64,000 bases of DNA from Daphnia pulex (taxonomy: Eukaryota; Arthropoda; Branchiopoda; Diplostraca; Daphniidae), in assembly GCF_021134715.1 (NCBI RefSeq), contig NC_060017.1, positions 3,968,001 to 4,032,000 on the forward strand, given 5' to 3'. A program made the position numbers and the translations under genes. Of the stretch, positions 53,001 to 64,000 are shown piece after piece (position 1 is the stretch's first letter; each line of letters starts with the position of its first letter). Below the pieces are notes generated by a model that had not been told where the DNA came from, did no database searches, and saw only the letters and a list, made by a program, of their open reading frames with translations.

Positions 53001-56000
53001 GGCCGGGTCGGCTCATTTGTCTTTGCAATTTGGCACAGCTCTTATGGTCGAAGTAATTTCGCAAACATTGTCCAGAGATTCTCGCACCTTCGTCGTGTTT
53101 GCTGCGCCACCTATTAAAGGTATGCTACGTCAAAATTGGTGTCGATGTTTATTTTTCGGGCGAAACTTCCCGAAAATCAGTGACTTCTTTGCATTTTCTG
53201 CCATGGAATTTGTGGAAATTTAAATTAAAGCTAACAATTAATTTTTAAAAATTTTATTTAAAAAAAAATTACAAACGATTTTTCTATCCAATTTCCATTT
53301 TAGCCCACCTCAGCTAAAGAAGTCTTTAGAGCCCCGGTTTGAATAGCATTATTAGAATATGTTAATTACATTTAAACCAGAATTGAACTCGTCCTGTATT
53401 CTTGAAATAACGACTTGGCTTTAATTCGCTTGAAATTGAAAACAAATGTGGAAATTCGCGATGAAAAAGCTAAAGTTAAGAAGAACGAAATGGAATTGAA
53501 GGCGTTTTGAAAGGTGAAATTGGTGTTTTGAAAACTCAATTTTTGACAGGTGAAAGGTTGAAGCAATTTGGTATAATTATTGAACAATAATCGTGTACAT
53601 CTTAAAGAAAAATCATCGAAACAGACCAAATGGTCTGGTAATGTGAATTTGAATTTGAATAGTTTTTGGCCCTTTCAAAGCGTGTCACCCACCATGTTTG
53701 AATTTTTTTAATCCTGGATGTGACTAAACATAACAAAAATATGTTTCTAAAAGGTAAATATTTTGTTATTTTTATGCATTTATATTTATCATGTGGTTGA
53801 AAACCTAGTTTTACCATCGACACCTTTTGTCGGGGTGAGTTGTCTAGTACTGTGATGTTAATTAATGGGGCAAAGTAAATGTAGTAGGGAAGGACAGTCC
53901 CGAACTGGACGCTATCTGTTTGGGCACTTGGAAAACAAGTCTGAAAAAATGGAATTGACTTGATCGAAGCCAAATAAGAATCGTGAAACACGTTTTATTT
54001 GACAGAGATTCTACTTATTGATCAGATGACGTAAGCAGCAAGAAGTCACCAACTAATATGAAAAGATGACGATTTTTGTTTGGGGGGGGGGGAGGATTTT
54101 CGAGAAGGATAGTTTTGAGCCGAGTATAACGCTGATTTTAATCCCATATTTTGTCTTTCCACCTTTCCAATTCAATGAAGCCCACACCATTCCTTTGAAA
54201 TGCTGCTGGCTTTGAACGCCGTGCGTGCTGATGTCCTACAGAGAAGCAATCAAGACCCTCTTTCATCTTTCAGTCTATTATAGTGAAGTAGGCTATTCTT
54301 TGGGACCGGATTTTTAAAGGAAATTTTGATCTACTTGCAATGCGCTGGCAGAAAGTTTTCAGGCCTTCGTGTAGAGCGCGAAGAAAGTTCTGAAGGCGGA
54401 CTATCTACGTCACGGCGTCTTGGAAATCAATAAAATGGAATCAACTTTTGGAGATTGGTGGGGGGTATGAAAGGAATTCGAGAATGCGGCTGAAATTGAT
54501 TTCTAATCGGAAAATACGCACCCAGGTGATCGATGTATGTAGTAAATGCTTCAATGCGCGAGAATTTCGCTTCTCTTTGCGCACTCGTATTGATTTGTGC
54601 ACTCACCTACGTAAAAGACCAAAAGAAAATACTGTGACGAATATGCATCAAAGTAGGAGAACTGGAAATGATGGAAGTCTATCAAATGAAAATGACTTGA
54701 GGAGCGCAACAGCAGATTTCATTTCGATGCTATTGTTAATCAAACTTATGGAAATTAATTTCGGGTCAAATTCAACCAACGTGTTTATTTCTCTTTTTGA
54801 ACTGTCGTTTCCATAACTCTTGGTCAACGTTCCAAGGTCTAGGATTTAACGGATAACAACCATACTTTTGTCTCCGTGCCAAAATAGATATTGCTCTCGA
54901 CCTAAATTGAAGTCACAAGAAGCAGCGAAATTATTCATTGCAACTACAGTGGATTCACTGAAGCAGAAAATCCGCCAGTCCATTAGCACAATGGAAACTG
55001 GTTTTGGGAACCGACGGCACTCTTCATTATTTGTTGAGGTGGGAATTGCACCGGAACCGTTCTTTCATCTGTAACAAGTTTCTTTGACATTAATAGGTCT
55101 TGTCTATTGCGTGAGCAGATTCCGCTGGAGGAAAAATGAACCTATTGAATGGATTCGTCTTTCCGTTGGCGTGAAAGGCGGATTGCACTGTCTGGAAAGG
55201 CTGACTCTGCTCCTGAGCGTTCCCATTCATCTCTCCTGGCATCCTGACTAAATAGAAAAAATCCTTCCGCACCATACGGTATGTATACCTTATTAAACTA
55301 TTGATAGAAGTCTAGCGTGTACTGAGAATGTTTTATTCTTTCAGGAGGTATAGACTGTGTTGGAAGTCGAGGCGCCGGTTTCTCTCCGTCAACTCAACCC
55401 AAAAGGACTAAGGGAAAATCTAATAGAAGGAAGACAATGACGAAAGAACAAAGGAGCTTAAATAAGGACTCCACGGGTATAGCAAATACCGAGAAAAAAA
55501 AAACAAAGAAGAATCGATTGGGCTTAGATACATCTCTTCCAGAATTATCTTTATTTATCCTAGATGACAAGTTGTGTCGTTGCCTTTCCCTAAATCAAAC
55601 TAGAACGTCGTTGTTGGGACGAACGAGCTACAGGAAAATAGGCAACCTGCATTGGCTAGACCAAAGTAATAGAAAACGTGAGCAAAAGATTAGAATGAGA
55701 ACCAGCACCCCCTAGTGTATATGCTCCATTAAGATATACGGGACAACTTATTATACTGGAGCGCGCGCCTACGCCATGCCCTTATTACGAAACCCCCTGT
55801 AATTGTCCAGTATCGATTAATTTTTCAAGCGCTCGTCATCATTCTCCGTTTTCTTCGTTCGCGCCTTTGCTATAAGGTTACAGCATGCAATTTGTACCAA
55901 CCTATTGTGCTTCTCAAAATGAAATAAAGTAAATCGGCGGCTAAATCTCACAAAAACTTTATGGAATGCATCTACTGCATTGCGTTAGCCATTTAAAAAA

Positions 56001-57121
56001 TCCAGGTCACTTTCAGTAACCATCGAACCCTGTGGCTGGTTTTCCCTACGACTAGCTGAGAGAAATGAGAAGGAAGAAAAGGCGGATGATAAAATTATAA
56101 AACTTCCAAGAGAGCCGGAAAGAGCGTGAACTGGATTGTGATGCTTACACTTTTTGTGGTCAACATTTACTTCTGAGAAACTGGCACACTTCCGGGTAAA
56201 GTAATCTCCCTATTCGTCTATATAATGTAACTCAACGGGAATCGAATAAGAGGGGGGCGGTGGACCGTTTATCTAGTATGCGAAGCACGTACACATGTAT
56301 GGCCGGTCTAATGCGGAGCTCAATCATCTCTAAATTTGTTTGGTAGCCTAATTTAATGGAAAGATGAAGGCCAACTTTTCAGACTTTCAAAATGGGGAAA
56401 TAGTTATACTATAGAAATGGTTTCCCCTGACTTTTACTACGTGTTTGTAACTTGCAAACTTTGTGGTTTATGACATGGTGGATAATGCTGTAGATATTCT
56501 TCCTGTCGTCTACAGCTGTTTCGTTTCTTTCGCTTCAAATCTAGTATGGTTCATATAGAGAAAACTCTTTCATTATCAGCCAATCTGTCAAGACTTGATG
56601 CAAGCAAAACGACAAGGTCCTATTCCATAGTCATACTCATCCGGATTCAGGAAGCGCTTGTTCATTAGGACTCGGACGAAAAGAAAATATCTATAAGTGG
56701 GTTAGTGGAGCAGAGTGTTGCTTTATTAATATAAGGTCAACAAAAAAAAACACTCGTGTTAATAACTAAAGTACCCTGTTCCTTCCTTGATTAAATTTAA
56801 TATAAAAGGGAAATATAGTTCGAACATAATTTAGAGGTTCCTCAATAAGTGTTTGTGTGTAAGTTTGAACAAACCACCATTCAGGATCGATAGTGAGAAG
56901 AGGACTCACGAGGAGATGAAATTGAATGCGCAGAAGAAAATTTTTAAAACTAGGTGATATGAAAAAACAGCGACCGGATCTGAAAGCGACACGTTAGATG
57001 GAGAGTCTGCTGTCTGGCATCGCCGGTTTAGTTTATTTGTTTCCTCGTTTTCATTTCTGAACTCAAGTCAATGAGTCAAAGGGAAAAAAAAGGCAAGGCC
57101 TAAGAGTCTCTCGAGTCAAAG
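50034..57121. other. Seven-kilobase region without supported genes
   Basis: The NonA 3' untranslated region occupies the first part, with AATAAA at 50468-50473. The rest is AT-rich and has no exon chain. Two short open stretches stand out but show no known domain: 52950-53120 (+, GC-richer) and 55335-55715 (+, Lys/Arg-rich, preceded by CTTTCAG). A poly-G run lies at about 54081. Confidence 0.5.
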
Positions 57122-57157
57122 TATAAATGTGCAGGTCGGTGCATTGGACTCGGCAGT
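57122..57157 (+). promoter_or_regulatory. TATA box and initiator-like core promoter of the Gln-rich gene
   Basis: TATAAA at 57122-57127 is followed about 30 bp downstream by a CAGT initiator core (57154-57157) and 77 bp later by the start codon. This spacing fits arthropod TATA/Inr promoters. It contrasts with the housekeeping genes here, where no such pair was noticed. Confidence 0.55.
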
Positions 57158-57233
57158 CGAAGTTTCAAGATCGAACAATTCTACAGTTTCTTTCCCGTTT
57201 CGAGTTGTCCATTATTGGTTCCTTGGCCCTACC

Positions 57234-58466
57234 ATGAGATCGACTACGTTTTATCTATCAGGTATATTTTCGTCACCAGCAATAGTGAAGTGTTTGGATG
57301 GTATATCGGATATTCTTTTAATCTATTCACGTCCATTAAATTGTAGCCGTCATTGTATTGGCGTCCGTCTGGAATGGATTCACTCTGGCTGTTCCGCTAC
57401 CTCAGCCAGACGTCGCCAACTCAACGGCGCCGGTGTCTCCTGCCGAAAAGTCGTCCAATGTCAAAAGTCGCCAGTTCAATGCGAACGTGCCGACAGGAGC
57501 CACTGGGCTGAGCGGTGGAAGCGCGGCCGGAATGCAAAGTCCTCTTCAGCAATTGGCCCTCCTGCAGCAAATGACCAACTCCAACAACAACCCCATGTCC
57601 ATAGCCTCCGAACTGGAGGCACAGAAACAGGAAAACTTCCATTTGCAGAACCAAAAACAACAGCAGGGTCTATTAGCTTCGGTTCACATCAAGCAAGACC
57701 AGATTGCAACAGCACAGGCAGCCATAACAAGTATGTATGCGTGTGACACACAAATGACAGTCGAATTCCGTTCACGCCATTAAGAACCGTTTGATCAGTT
57801 GATTGACCTCTATCTTGTTTTTCCTTCATTCTTGCATTTATAGATCAGAGTAATATGGTGAACGGCCACCAACCTGGTGCTGTGATGCAAGCGGCGCTCA
57901 ATCCACAGTTGCAGCAACTTCAACAGAACCTGGAAGCGCAAAAGCAGCAGCTCTTGGTCCAGCAGCAGGTACTCCAGCAGCAGGTGAAACCGGAAGCTCA
58001 GCAATTTAACAAACAACAAATCCTGATGGCCCAGCTTCTGAACGAGCCTCCGGCTAAGCGTCCTCAGCTTTGGGAACAAATCAAGCAGACGGTGACGAAA
58101 CAGGAAGCTGCCATGATGGTCAATCCGTTGGCCCAGCAAGGACAGTTGGGCTTCTCTCAGATGAGCCTGGCGCAGCAGCCGAGCAGAAGCCAACAGGAAT
58201 TGCAACGATACCAGACGTTGATTCAACTCTTGGGTTTGGCCAATCTGGCCTCTTCAAGCAACCCCAACCGCCAAGGATACTACACCGATCCCAATAGATC
58301 AATGGTCGCCGGTGGTCTACCTTATTCATCGTTCGGGAGCAATGCGGCAATGAGCGTTCAGGCCGTACAAATGATGCATCAGCAGCAAATGCTCTTGCTT
58401 CAACGACAGCAACAAATGATGATGCTTCGACAGCAAATGGCGATGATGAATCCGTTCATGTTCTAA
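57234..58466 (+). CDS. Secreted glutamine-rich protein of unknown function
   Basis: Three exons give 344 residues: 57234-57261, 57347-57730 and 57844-58466. The first exon encodes only MRSTTFYLS plus one base. Joined to exon 2 it makes a typical signal peptide (about 1-26, hydrophobic AVIVLASVWNGFTLA). The mature part is rich in Gln, Met, Ala, Leu and Asn, with runs such as QQLQQNLEAQKQQLLVQQQ, and ends in MAMMNPFMF. No Cys-rich or known domain is visible. The TATA promoter, signal peptide and low complexity suggest a tissue-specific secreted or structural protein; this is inference. Reading frames for other long open stretches on both strands here arise from the CAG-rich composition. Confidence 0.75.
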
Positions 58467-58585
58467 CATCGTCCTCCCTTTAATAACTTTATTCTTATAT
58501 TTATGTTCCCACACTTTGCTCCCTAAATTAAAGCGTCCACTTAATTTTATTTGCATCTCTCTTTCCTGTTTCTCGTCGAGGAAGG

Positions 58586-58596
58586 AATAAAATAAA
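58586..58596 (+). promoter_or_regulatory. Overlapping poly(A) signals of the Gln-rich gene
   Basis: Two AATAAA hexamers share one base (58586-58591 and 58591-58596), 120 bp after the stop codon. Confidence 0.65.
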
Positions 58597-58908
58597 TATA
58601 CATTGTTTTACGTTAGTAAAATATTGAATGTTGTTACTGAATGTTGAATTTGATTAGATAATAATTTAATTTTTTAAATAATTTTAACGAAATTAGTAGA
58701 TTCAGCATTCAGTACGCTGGTGCGCCGGTAGGCCTACGCTGTTTGTTGTCTCTCCGTACCGATAATCCCGCACTTTACGCGTTTCCAACCCTTCTCTGCA
58801 CTTTACCACTTTATATTGTGATTTTCTTATTGGTGACTGCTGATCAAGTTTGTGTTATAGTTTTTTTCTTCTCTTTGAGTATATATATTACTTTCAGAGT
58901 TAGTCATT
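58597..58908 (+). promoter_or_regulatory. APC7 promoter/leader region
   Basis: About 310 bp lie between the Gln-rich gene's poly(A) signals and the APC7 start codon. The APC7 promoter should be here, but no core element was recognised. A perfect TATCGATA (DRE-type) site lies just inside the first intron at 59010-59017. Confidence 0.4.
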
Positions 58909-61736
58909 ATGATTCTTCACGAGCAAATTCAAATGTTGTTTGATAACAAACTTTATACAAATATTGTTGCTCTGGTAACTATATAGTTTCTTGTGCTTTC
59001 CGTGAATGTTATCGATAGCTAAATGTCACCATTGTATTGCAATGCTATAAATATTAACAAATGTTTTAGTTATATCATTTATATTTTTGTTTGGGCAGTA
59101 GTATCTACTCCTACAACTCATATTATTCCATTTTGAATAAGTGCTACTGGTGACTTTTACCTTGAGTATGACAATAGGAATGAGTTCAGTGTAGATTTCA
59201 TTCTATTACCATAGACTACGAAGTAGTGTAGTCTATGCTAATTACCAATCTAATGAATATCTGGAATTTTTCTACAGGCTCCAATGGTTCTTTCAGCTAC
59301 TGATAACAATCCTGAGCTTTTACCTCCTGCAAGCATTGCCCAAACAATGGTGTACCTTGCAGATTCATTCCTTGAACAAAAGGAATATGGAAAAGCAGAA
59401 GTTTATTACAGAAAAGCCCTAGATCTGAGAAAAACCCTTTCTAAACAAAGGGGGATGGGAAATAGTGCTGCCAAAGAGCTTTCAGCTGAAACAGGTTTGA
59501 TGTTCTGTTTTAAAGTATAAACAAGTTTTTCCTAAATAAGTTTGAAATAACAATTCTAGAGATTCGCTATCAAATGCACATATGCCACCTTGCTTTAAAA
59601 CAGTCAGTGCAAGCACTTCTTGTCCTTCAAGGGATCCCAGCCAAACTACGATCAGTTAGGGTTAATATGGCTTTAGGCAAGTTGTATGTTATGAATGGGC
59701 TTGAACGCCCAGCCATTTCTGCTTTTAAAGAGGTTATTCGTGAATGTCCTTTGGCCCTAGAAGCTATATTGGCTTTGATTAAACTTGGAGTTAGTTATGT
59801 TGAACTTGTTCGTTTAATTTTTAATGGAAACCCATCAAATAACTTAGATTGGTGAGTAGGCTCATATGTATAAAATGTAAATCTTTGTTGAATAATGTTT
59901 ATTTTCGTTTTTTTCCCTTAAATTCTGAAGGGTTGTTCAGTGGATCAAAGGACAGTGCCATCTTCATTCTTGTGAATATTTGAGTGCTTCTACCATTTTT
60001 TGCCATTTGCAAGATGCATCATTGCTCAAAGATGATGTAACAAATTTGGTATCACAAGGAACAACCCTTTTCTTGGCCGGGGATGGAGCGGGCGCCCTTC
60101 TACCGCTTCAACGAGTATGTTAAATGATTTGAGAAAAAAAATATCTGGTGCTCATCTCATATTTGCGTTTGTTCAGGCGCATTCCCTCGATCCTTTGTCG
60201 CTAAAAGGAATGGATATTTTAGCAGTCATTTTAGCGAATGAAAAGAAAAGTGTTGAACTTGAAGCACTAGCTCTCAAGCTAATCTCTGTTTCTGATTCTA
60301 GCTTCGAATCGTGGGTAAAATTATTTGTTTTTTATTTCTAATTACCCTTGTTCCTGTATTAATTTTAATTTATCAAATTAGGTGGCCATGGGATACCATT
60401 ATCTTTTGTCACGCAAACTAACTCGCGCTCTGTACCTTGCGCATAAAGTAAGATAGCAATGCCGATGTGGTCTTATTACAAATAGTTTTAAAAACCGCGC
60501 AAACATATTTCTCATAGGCTTGCACATGTTGCATTCCAACCCCTGGGATAGAGCCCCTAATCCTTAAGGGTACGATTTTACAAGAGCTTAAAAAATGGCC
60601 TGAAGCTATCACACATTTTAGGTAAGTCCTGTGATGTTTAAAAAAAAATTATTGAAATATATTTTTTAATTATTGAGATATTTTTTAAATTTTAGTAATA
60701 TTTAAAAAAAAATTATAGTAATATTAACAACAAGTTTAACATGATAATAGGGAAGGATTACAGACAGCTCCGCACCGATTCGAAATCTATCGTGGTATAG
60801 TTCACTGTTATCTAGCGCTTCAGCGAAGTCGAGAAGCCATGAATATAGCTGCTAGCTCTCTTCATCATATTGGTCATACACCTCGCACTTTCACGGTTAG
60901 CATTCTTTACAGTGTTTCGTGTTAATCATTCGTTTAAAGCAGATTTTTATCAAATGAGCCATTAATTAAATTGCTGACTGCTCTTTGCAGCTCTACGCAT
61001 CCGTCCTGTTGAAGGATCCTGTTACAACCGCAAAGGGCAAGGTTTTCCTTGAAAGAGCTTTGAACATGGGTAAAATTAACATGAATAGTTTCCGGTGTAA
61101 AAAAAAAATTGTATAACGTTTTCCGTTGTAGATCCTCGATACACTCCAGCTGTATTCCTTTTAATCGACTCGTATGAGCAGGTGAGTAGCTGTACAATCC
61201 TACAGAACCACTCACTGAACTACCATTGACTACAATTATTTTCAGGCTGGCCAGAGATCAAAAGCCATTGAACTGCTTACTAAGCAAATAAATCAGCAAC
61301 CTACAAACAGGTTACATCATATTTTGGGAGACCTATTCATAAAAAATGGAGATATGGATAAAGCATTGGAACAGTACAATTCTGCACTAATGTACGAGAA
61401 TCTTTATCACTTGATTTTACTTTAACTTGCATATTCACATACTATGCATGTGTTTAATTTTTTTCTTTGTAATTTTAGGCTTGAACCGAATAACGTAAAA
61501 ACCATTGAGGCCATCAATAGGCTTGAAAACGCATTGGTAGCTAAACTAGAAAATCATCTGGATTTGGAAGCTGATGATCTTCCTGATTCTGATGAAGAGG
61601 TAAATTCAATTTAAAGTGAAAAACAAAATATATGCATATGTTAAAAGCTATCGTTTTCAAGCCAACCATTGAAGAAGTCGACATCGATCCTATGGGTGGA
61701 ATGTGGGCCGACATGAACTTGGATCAATTTCGGTAG
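58909..61736 (+). CDS. ANAPC7: Anaphase-promoting complex subunit 7 (TPR protein)
   Basis: Thirteen exons give 560 residues: 58909-58974, 59278-59494, 59560-59851, 59931-60114, 60177-60314, 60382-60447, 60518-60621, 60751-60895, 60991-61069, 61132-61181, 61246-61391, 61479-61599 and 61662-61736. Tandem TPR helices fill most of the chain (for example YLADSFLEQKEYGKAEVYY and LYASVLLKD), ending in an acidic tail with PMGGMWADMNLDQFR. Human APC7 is 565 residues. It is a scaffold in the TPR arm of the APC/C ubiquitin ligase that drives exit from mitosis. The start ATG (MILHEQIQMLFD) lies in a short first exon separated by a 303-bp intron. Confidence 0.94.
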
Positions 61737-62239
61737 TTTCATGATTTATTTGTACAATCACTCAAAAATACATTTTCTACAAAAAGTATAATCCTATTAG
61801 CGCTTCCCGCATTCTATTGATTTTATCATCGAAATGAAAAATTAATTAGCCTACCTTTTCCATATTTGGTTCTCTCAGGTGTCCTCTGAGGATTACTTCA
61901 TGTATACTGTAATTATTTTCATTTTGTTATTCACTCCCCAAGAATATCTTGATGACCAGCTTGTACAACCAATTGATCAACTAATTTAATTAATATATAG
62001 TCTAGTCCTTTCTACACATTTTAAAAAATATGGTTTAAATGTTATTCACGAATGATCTATTTAATAAGGGAAAAATTTCATTTAACAAGACTTGCAATCT
62101 CTGAACATTTCACTTTTAATTTTCATATATATAAATCCACTGTCTAGGAAATTTTCGAGAAATACTTCATTAAAAGTATAAACCCCGGGAATCTTTAGAA
62201 TAAAAAATTTACAACACAGAAGAACCAAGAACCACAAGT
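61737..62239. other. Convergent 3' region of APC7 and RNF185
   Basis: Five hundred bases separate two facing stop codons. The DNA is AT-rich and should hold both 3' untranslated regions. No coding signal and no clear AATAAA pair was seen. Confidence 0.5.
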
Positions 62240-63112
62240 TTAAGCTACCAATAACCAAAAGATAAAAAGAATTGCAACCCACAAAAATAATTGTGACAAA
62301 AAGCGTTCGTCTTCCAAATTTGCAGGATTTGTTCCATGGGCTCCGTGACCTATGCAAGATTTTTACTATTATTAACCAGGTTGATTGATTTCTAATGTAT
62401 CTTCACCTCTAATAACAGGATCACCAAAGTTGAAAGTGGAAGCAAATAATCCAAATGGAAAGGCTCCAATTCCAAAAGACATTTGAAATCCCCCATCAAA
62501 TCCAAAATTCGAGAAAGCCTGAAAAAGTAAATTTGAAAAAGAAAATGATTCAGTAGTCTGAAATGTTTGGTCATGGTTAATAAAAAAATATTATTCTTAT
62601 TTTACACTTGCGTAAGGGTACACAATATGTGTTACCAACTTCATCATTTACACAATGAAATGTAGTGAAATTATATAAATATTTACTCCTGTATTTTCTG
62701 GTTCTGTCCTTTGACCTTGAGGTCTAGGAGGCAATTTCTCTCTTGGATCTTCTTTTGAGCCCCCACGTCCATATAATGGTATAACTTTATCTCTGCTTAT
62801 AGCAGCTTTGCAGACAGGGCATGACTGCCTGTTTGGTCTTGTTTCCAGCCACTGATGCAAGCACGGCCAGCTTCATGTAATAAAACAGGGAAATTAAACA
62901 ACACAATCTCTGAAAACATGGAAACATTCCTTAGACTTGTACCAAAAAAGATGTCCACACATACTAATGACTGCATCTTTTGCCGTATCCAAACATATGT
63001 TGCATTCAAAGGCTCTTTCTTCTTCACCTCTACTTTCATTTCTTTTATTTTCTGTGTTGTCACCTCCTGCGCTATTTTTCGCAGTAGTGTCGGGTTCTTC
63101 ATCTACAGCCAT
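62240..63112 (-). CDS. RNF185: RNF185/RNF5 RING E3 ubiquitin ligase
   Basis: Four exons give 191 residues: 63112-62943, 62870-62687, 62518-62407 and 62349-62240. The RING finger spans 37-77 (CNIC, MCGHLFCWPC, CPVC) with all ligands. The conserved KVIPLYGRG and [17 protein letters not shown] segments and a C-terminal hydrophobic anchor follow. The length is one less than human RNF185. The family sits in the ER and outer mitochondrial membranes and drives ER-associated degradation. The last intron is only 57 bp (62406-62350). If kept, it adds about 10 codons and a stop, and removes the membrane anchor. Confidence 0.95.
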
Positions 63113-64000
63113 TCTAATTAAAACCTAAAAATACAAGCATTTCATTACATTCACTAGCAATATTATTTAACTTTTTTTTAACGTGTCTAATACCACTCAC
63201 GAAAAACGTTGAATGGAAAATTAGAATACTAGTTTACAATTGGATAATTCAAAGTTAAAGCATCTAGTCTGTGAACTTTAACATTGGTTTAATTTCATTC
63301 CCAGCTGCTGCACTTTCAGTAGGCCACTGACTGACTATTCACTATTCAATACAAAACTCAACTACGTCATAAAGGTTGCCAATTTCACTTTTTTTTTTAG
63401 ATTCGGCAATATTATCACATCTATTTACACGGAAATTTTTTCAACCATGTTTTCAACTAAAATTTTATTTCGATGAAGGTATACTGCAAAGTAAGTAAAT
63501 GTTTACAAAAAAAAAGTTGACTATTAATTATTGAGTTTTTATTTGAAAAATAGGGCATTGATCATTGGATAACATTCAAATGGCTGGCGCAGTCAAGTTG
63601 TAAATAATCTCGTGGAGTTTGATTCTCCCACGATGACATCCAAATATAACGTTGACACAACACGATTTAAATATTTGTAGGCCATTTCCTGTTTCAATTA
63701 TACACACTGAAAACATTTGACATGCGCAAGCGCATTGCTACCCGTAGGTGACGTAAAACGTTGAGCTCTGTGAATACGTTCATGCTGCGGTTTTGTGCTT
63801 CCCACAGGCTGTCGAACCAACCAGTTTTTTAGTTTGACGGACATCGACAACAAGTGCCCGAAGACGATAGTGTATTCATGTACAATCCGAACTTCTACTA
63901 CTCCATTTTACCATAAACTTTTGACTTCCAACACACTGAACCCTTCGTAGATTGGCAATTGCCAATTGGCCGCCCCGCTATAAGTTGTCGTGTTGATCTG
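63113..64000. other. RNF185 promoter side and window end
   Basis: No coding exon was supported. The segment near 63770-63900 is less AT-rich and could be the promoter or leader of a gene beyond the window, but nothing decisive is visible. Confidence 0.4.

Noticed and set aside
57129-57746. 205-codon frame overlapping the Gln-rich gene
   Set aside because: It runs through the first intron and gives no signal peptide. The spliced frame continues into exon 3 with uniform composition.

Overview
The window is animal nuclear DNA with intron-rich protein genes. Most introns are short (about 55-110 bp, GT-AG) and intergenic DNA is AT-rich. The gene set is arthropod-like: one Tao kinase, a Shifted/WIF1, a NonA-type DBHS protein, an erect-wing/NRF1 factor and an Ana2/STIL. 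A branchiopod crustacean such as Daphnia fits best, but that is inference from gene style, not a database match.

Layout. 1-693 holds the last coding exon of a golgin-like gene (+). 1207-7284 is a complex repeat element: a nested, near-perfect inverted repeat with similar inverted ends and no coding gene. 9107-12761 holds a divergent pair, a NIPSNAP gene (-) and an unrecognised coiled-coil gene (+). 14736-22759 holds Tao kinase and an SH2B/Lnk adaptor, both (-). 24517-28661 is NRF1/erect wing (-). 31585-33791 is a tail-to-tail pair, Ana2/STIL (+) and ISCA1 (-), with opposing poly(A) signals about 25 bp apart. 34344-40759 is Shifted/WIF1 (-). 44328-46775 is a small membrane guanylyl-cyclase-like gene with a changed metal site (-), head-to-head with NonA/NONO (+, 47373-50033). 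After a gene-poor 7 kb come a secreted Gln-rich protein (57234-58466, +), APC7 (58909-61736, +) and RNF185 (62240-63112, -).

All exon chains were built by hand from splice sites and reading phase. Every complete model closes in frame from ATG to stop. Roles covered are kinase and growth-factor signalling (Tao, SH2B, cyclase-like), morphogen spread (Shifted), mitochondria and Fe-S assembly (NIPSNAP, ISCA1, NRF1), centriole and cell cycle (Ana2, APC7), nuclear RNA binding (NonA) and ER protein degradation (RNF185). No operon-like logic is evident. Neighbours share promoter or 3' regions rather than a pathway. No tRNA, rRNA or CRISPR array was seen by eye.
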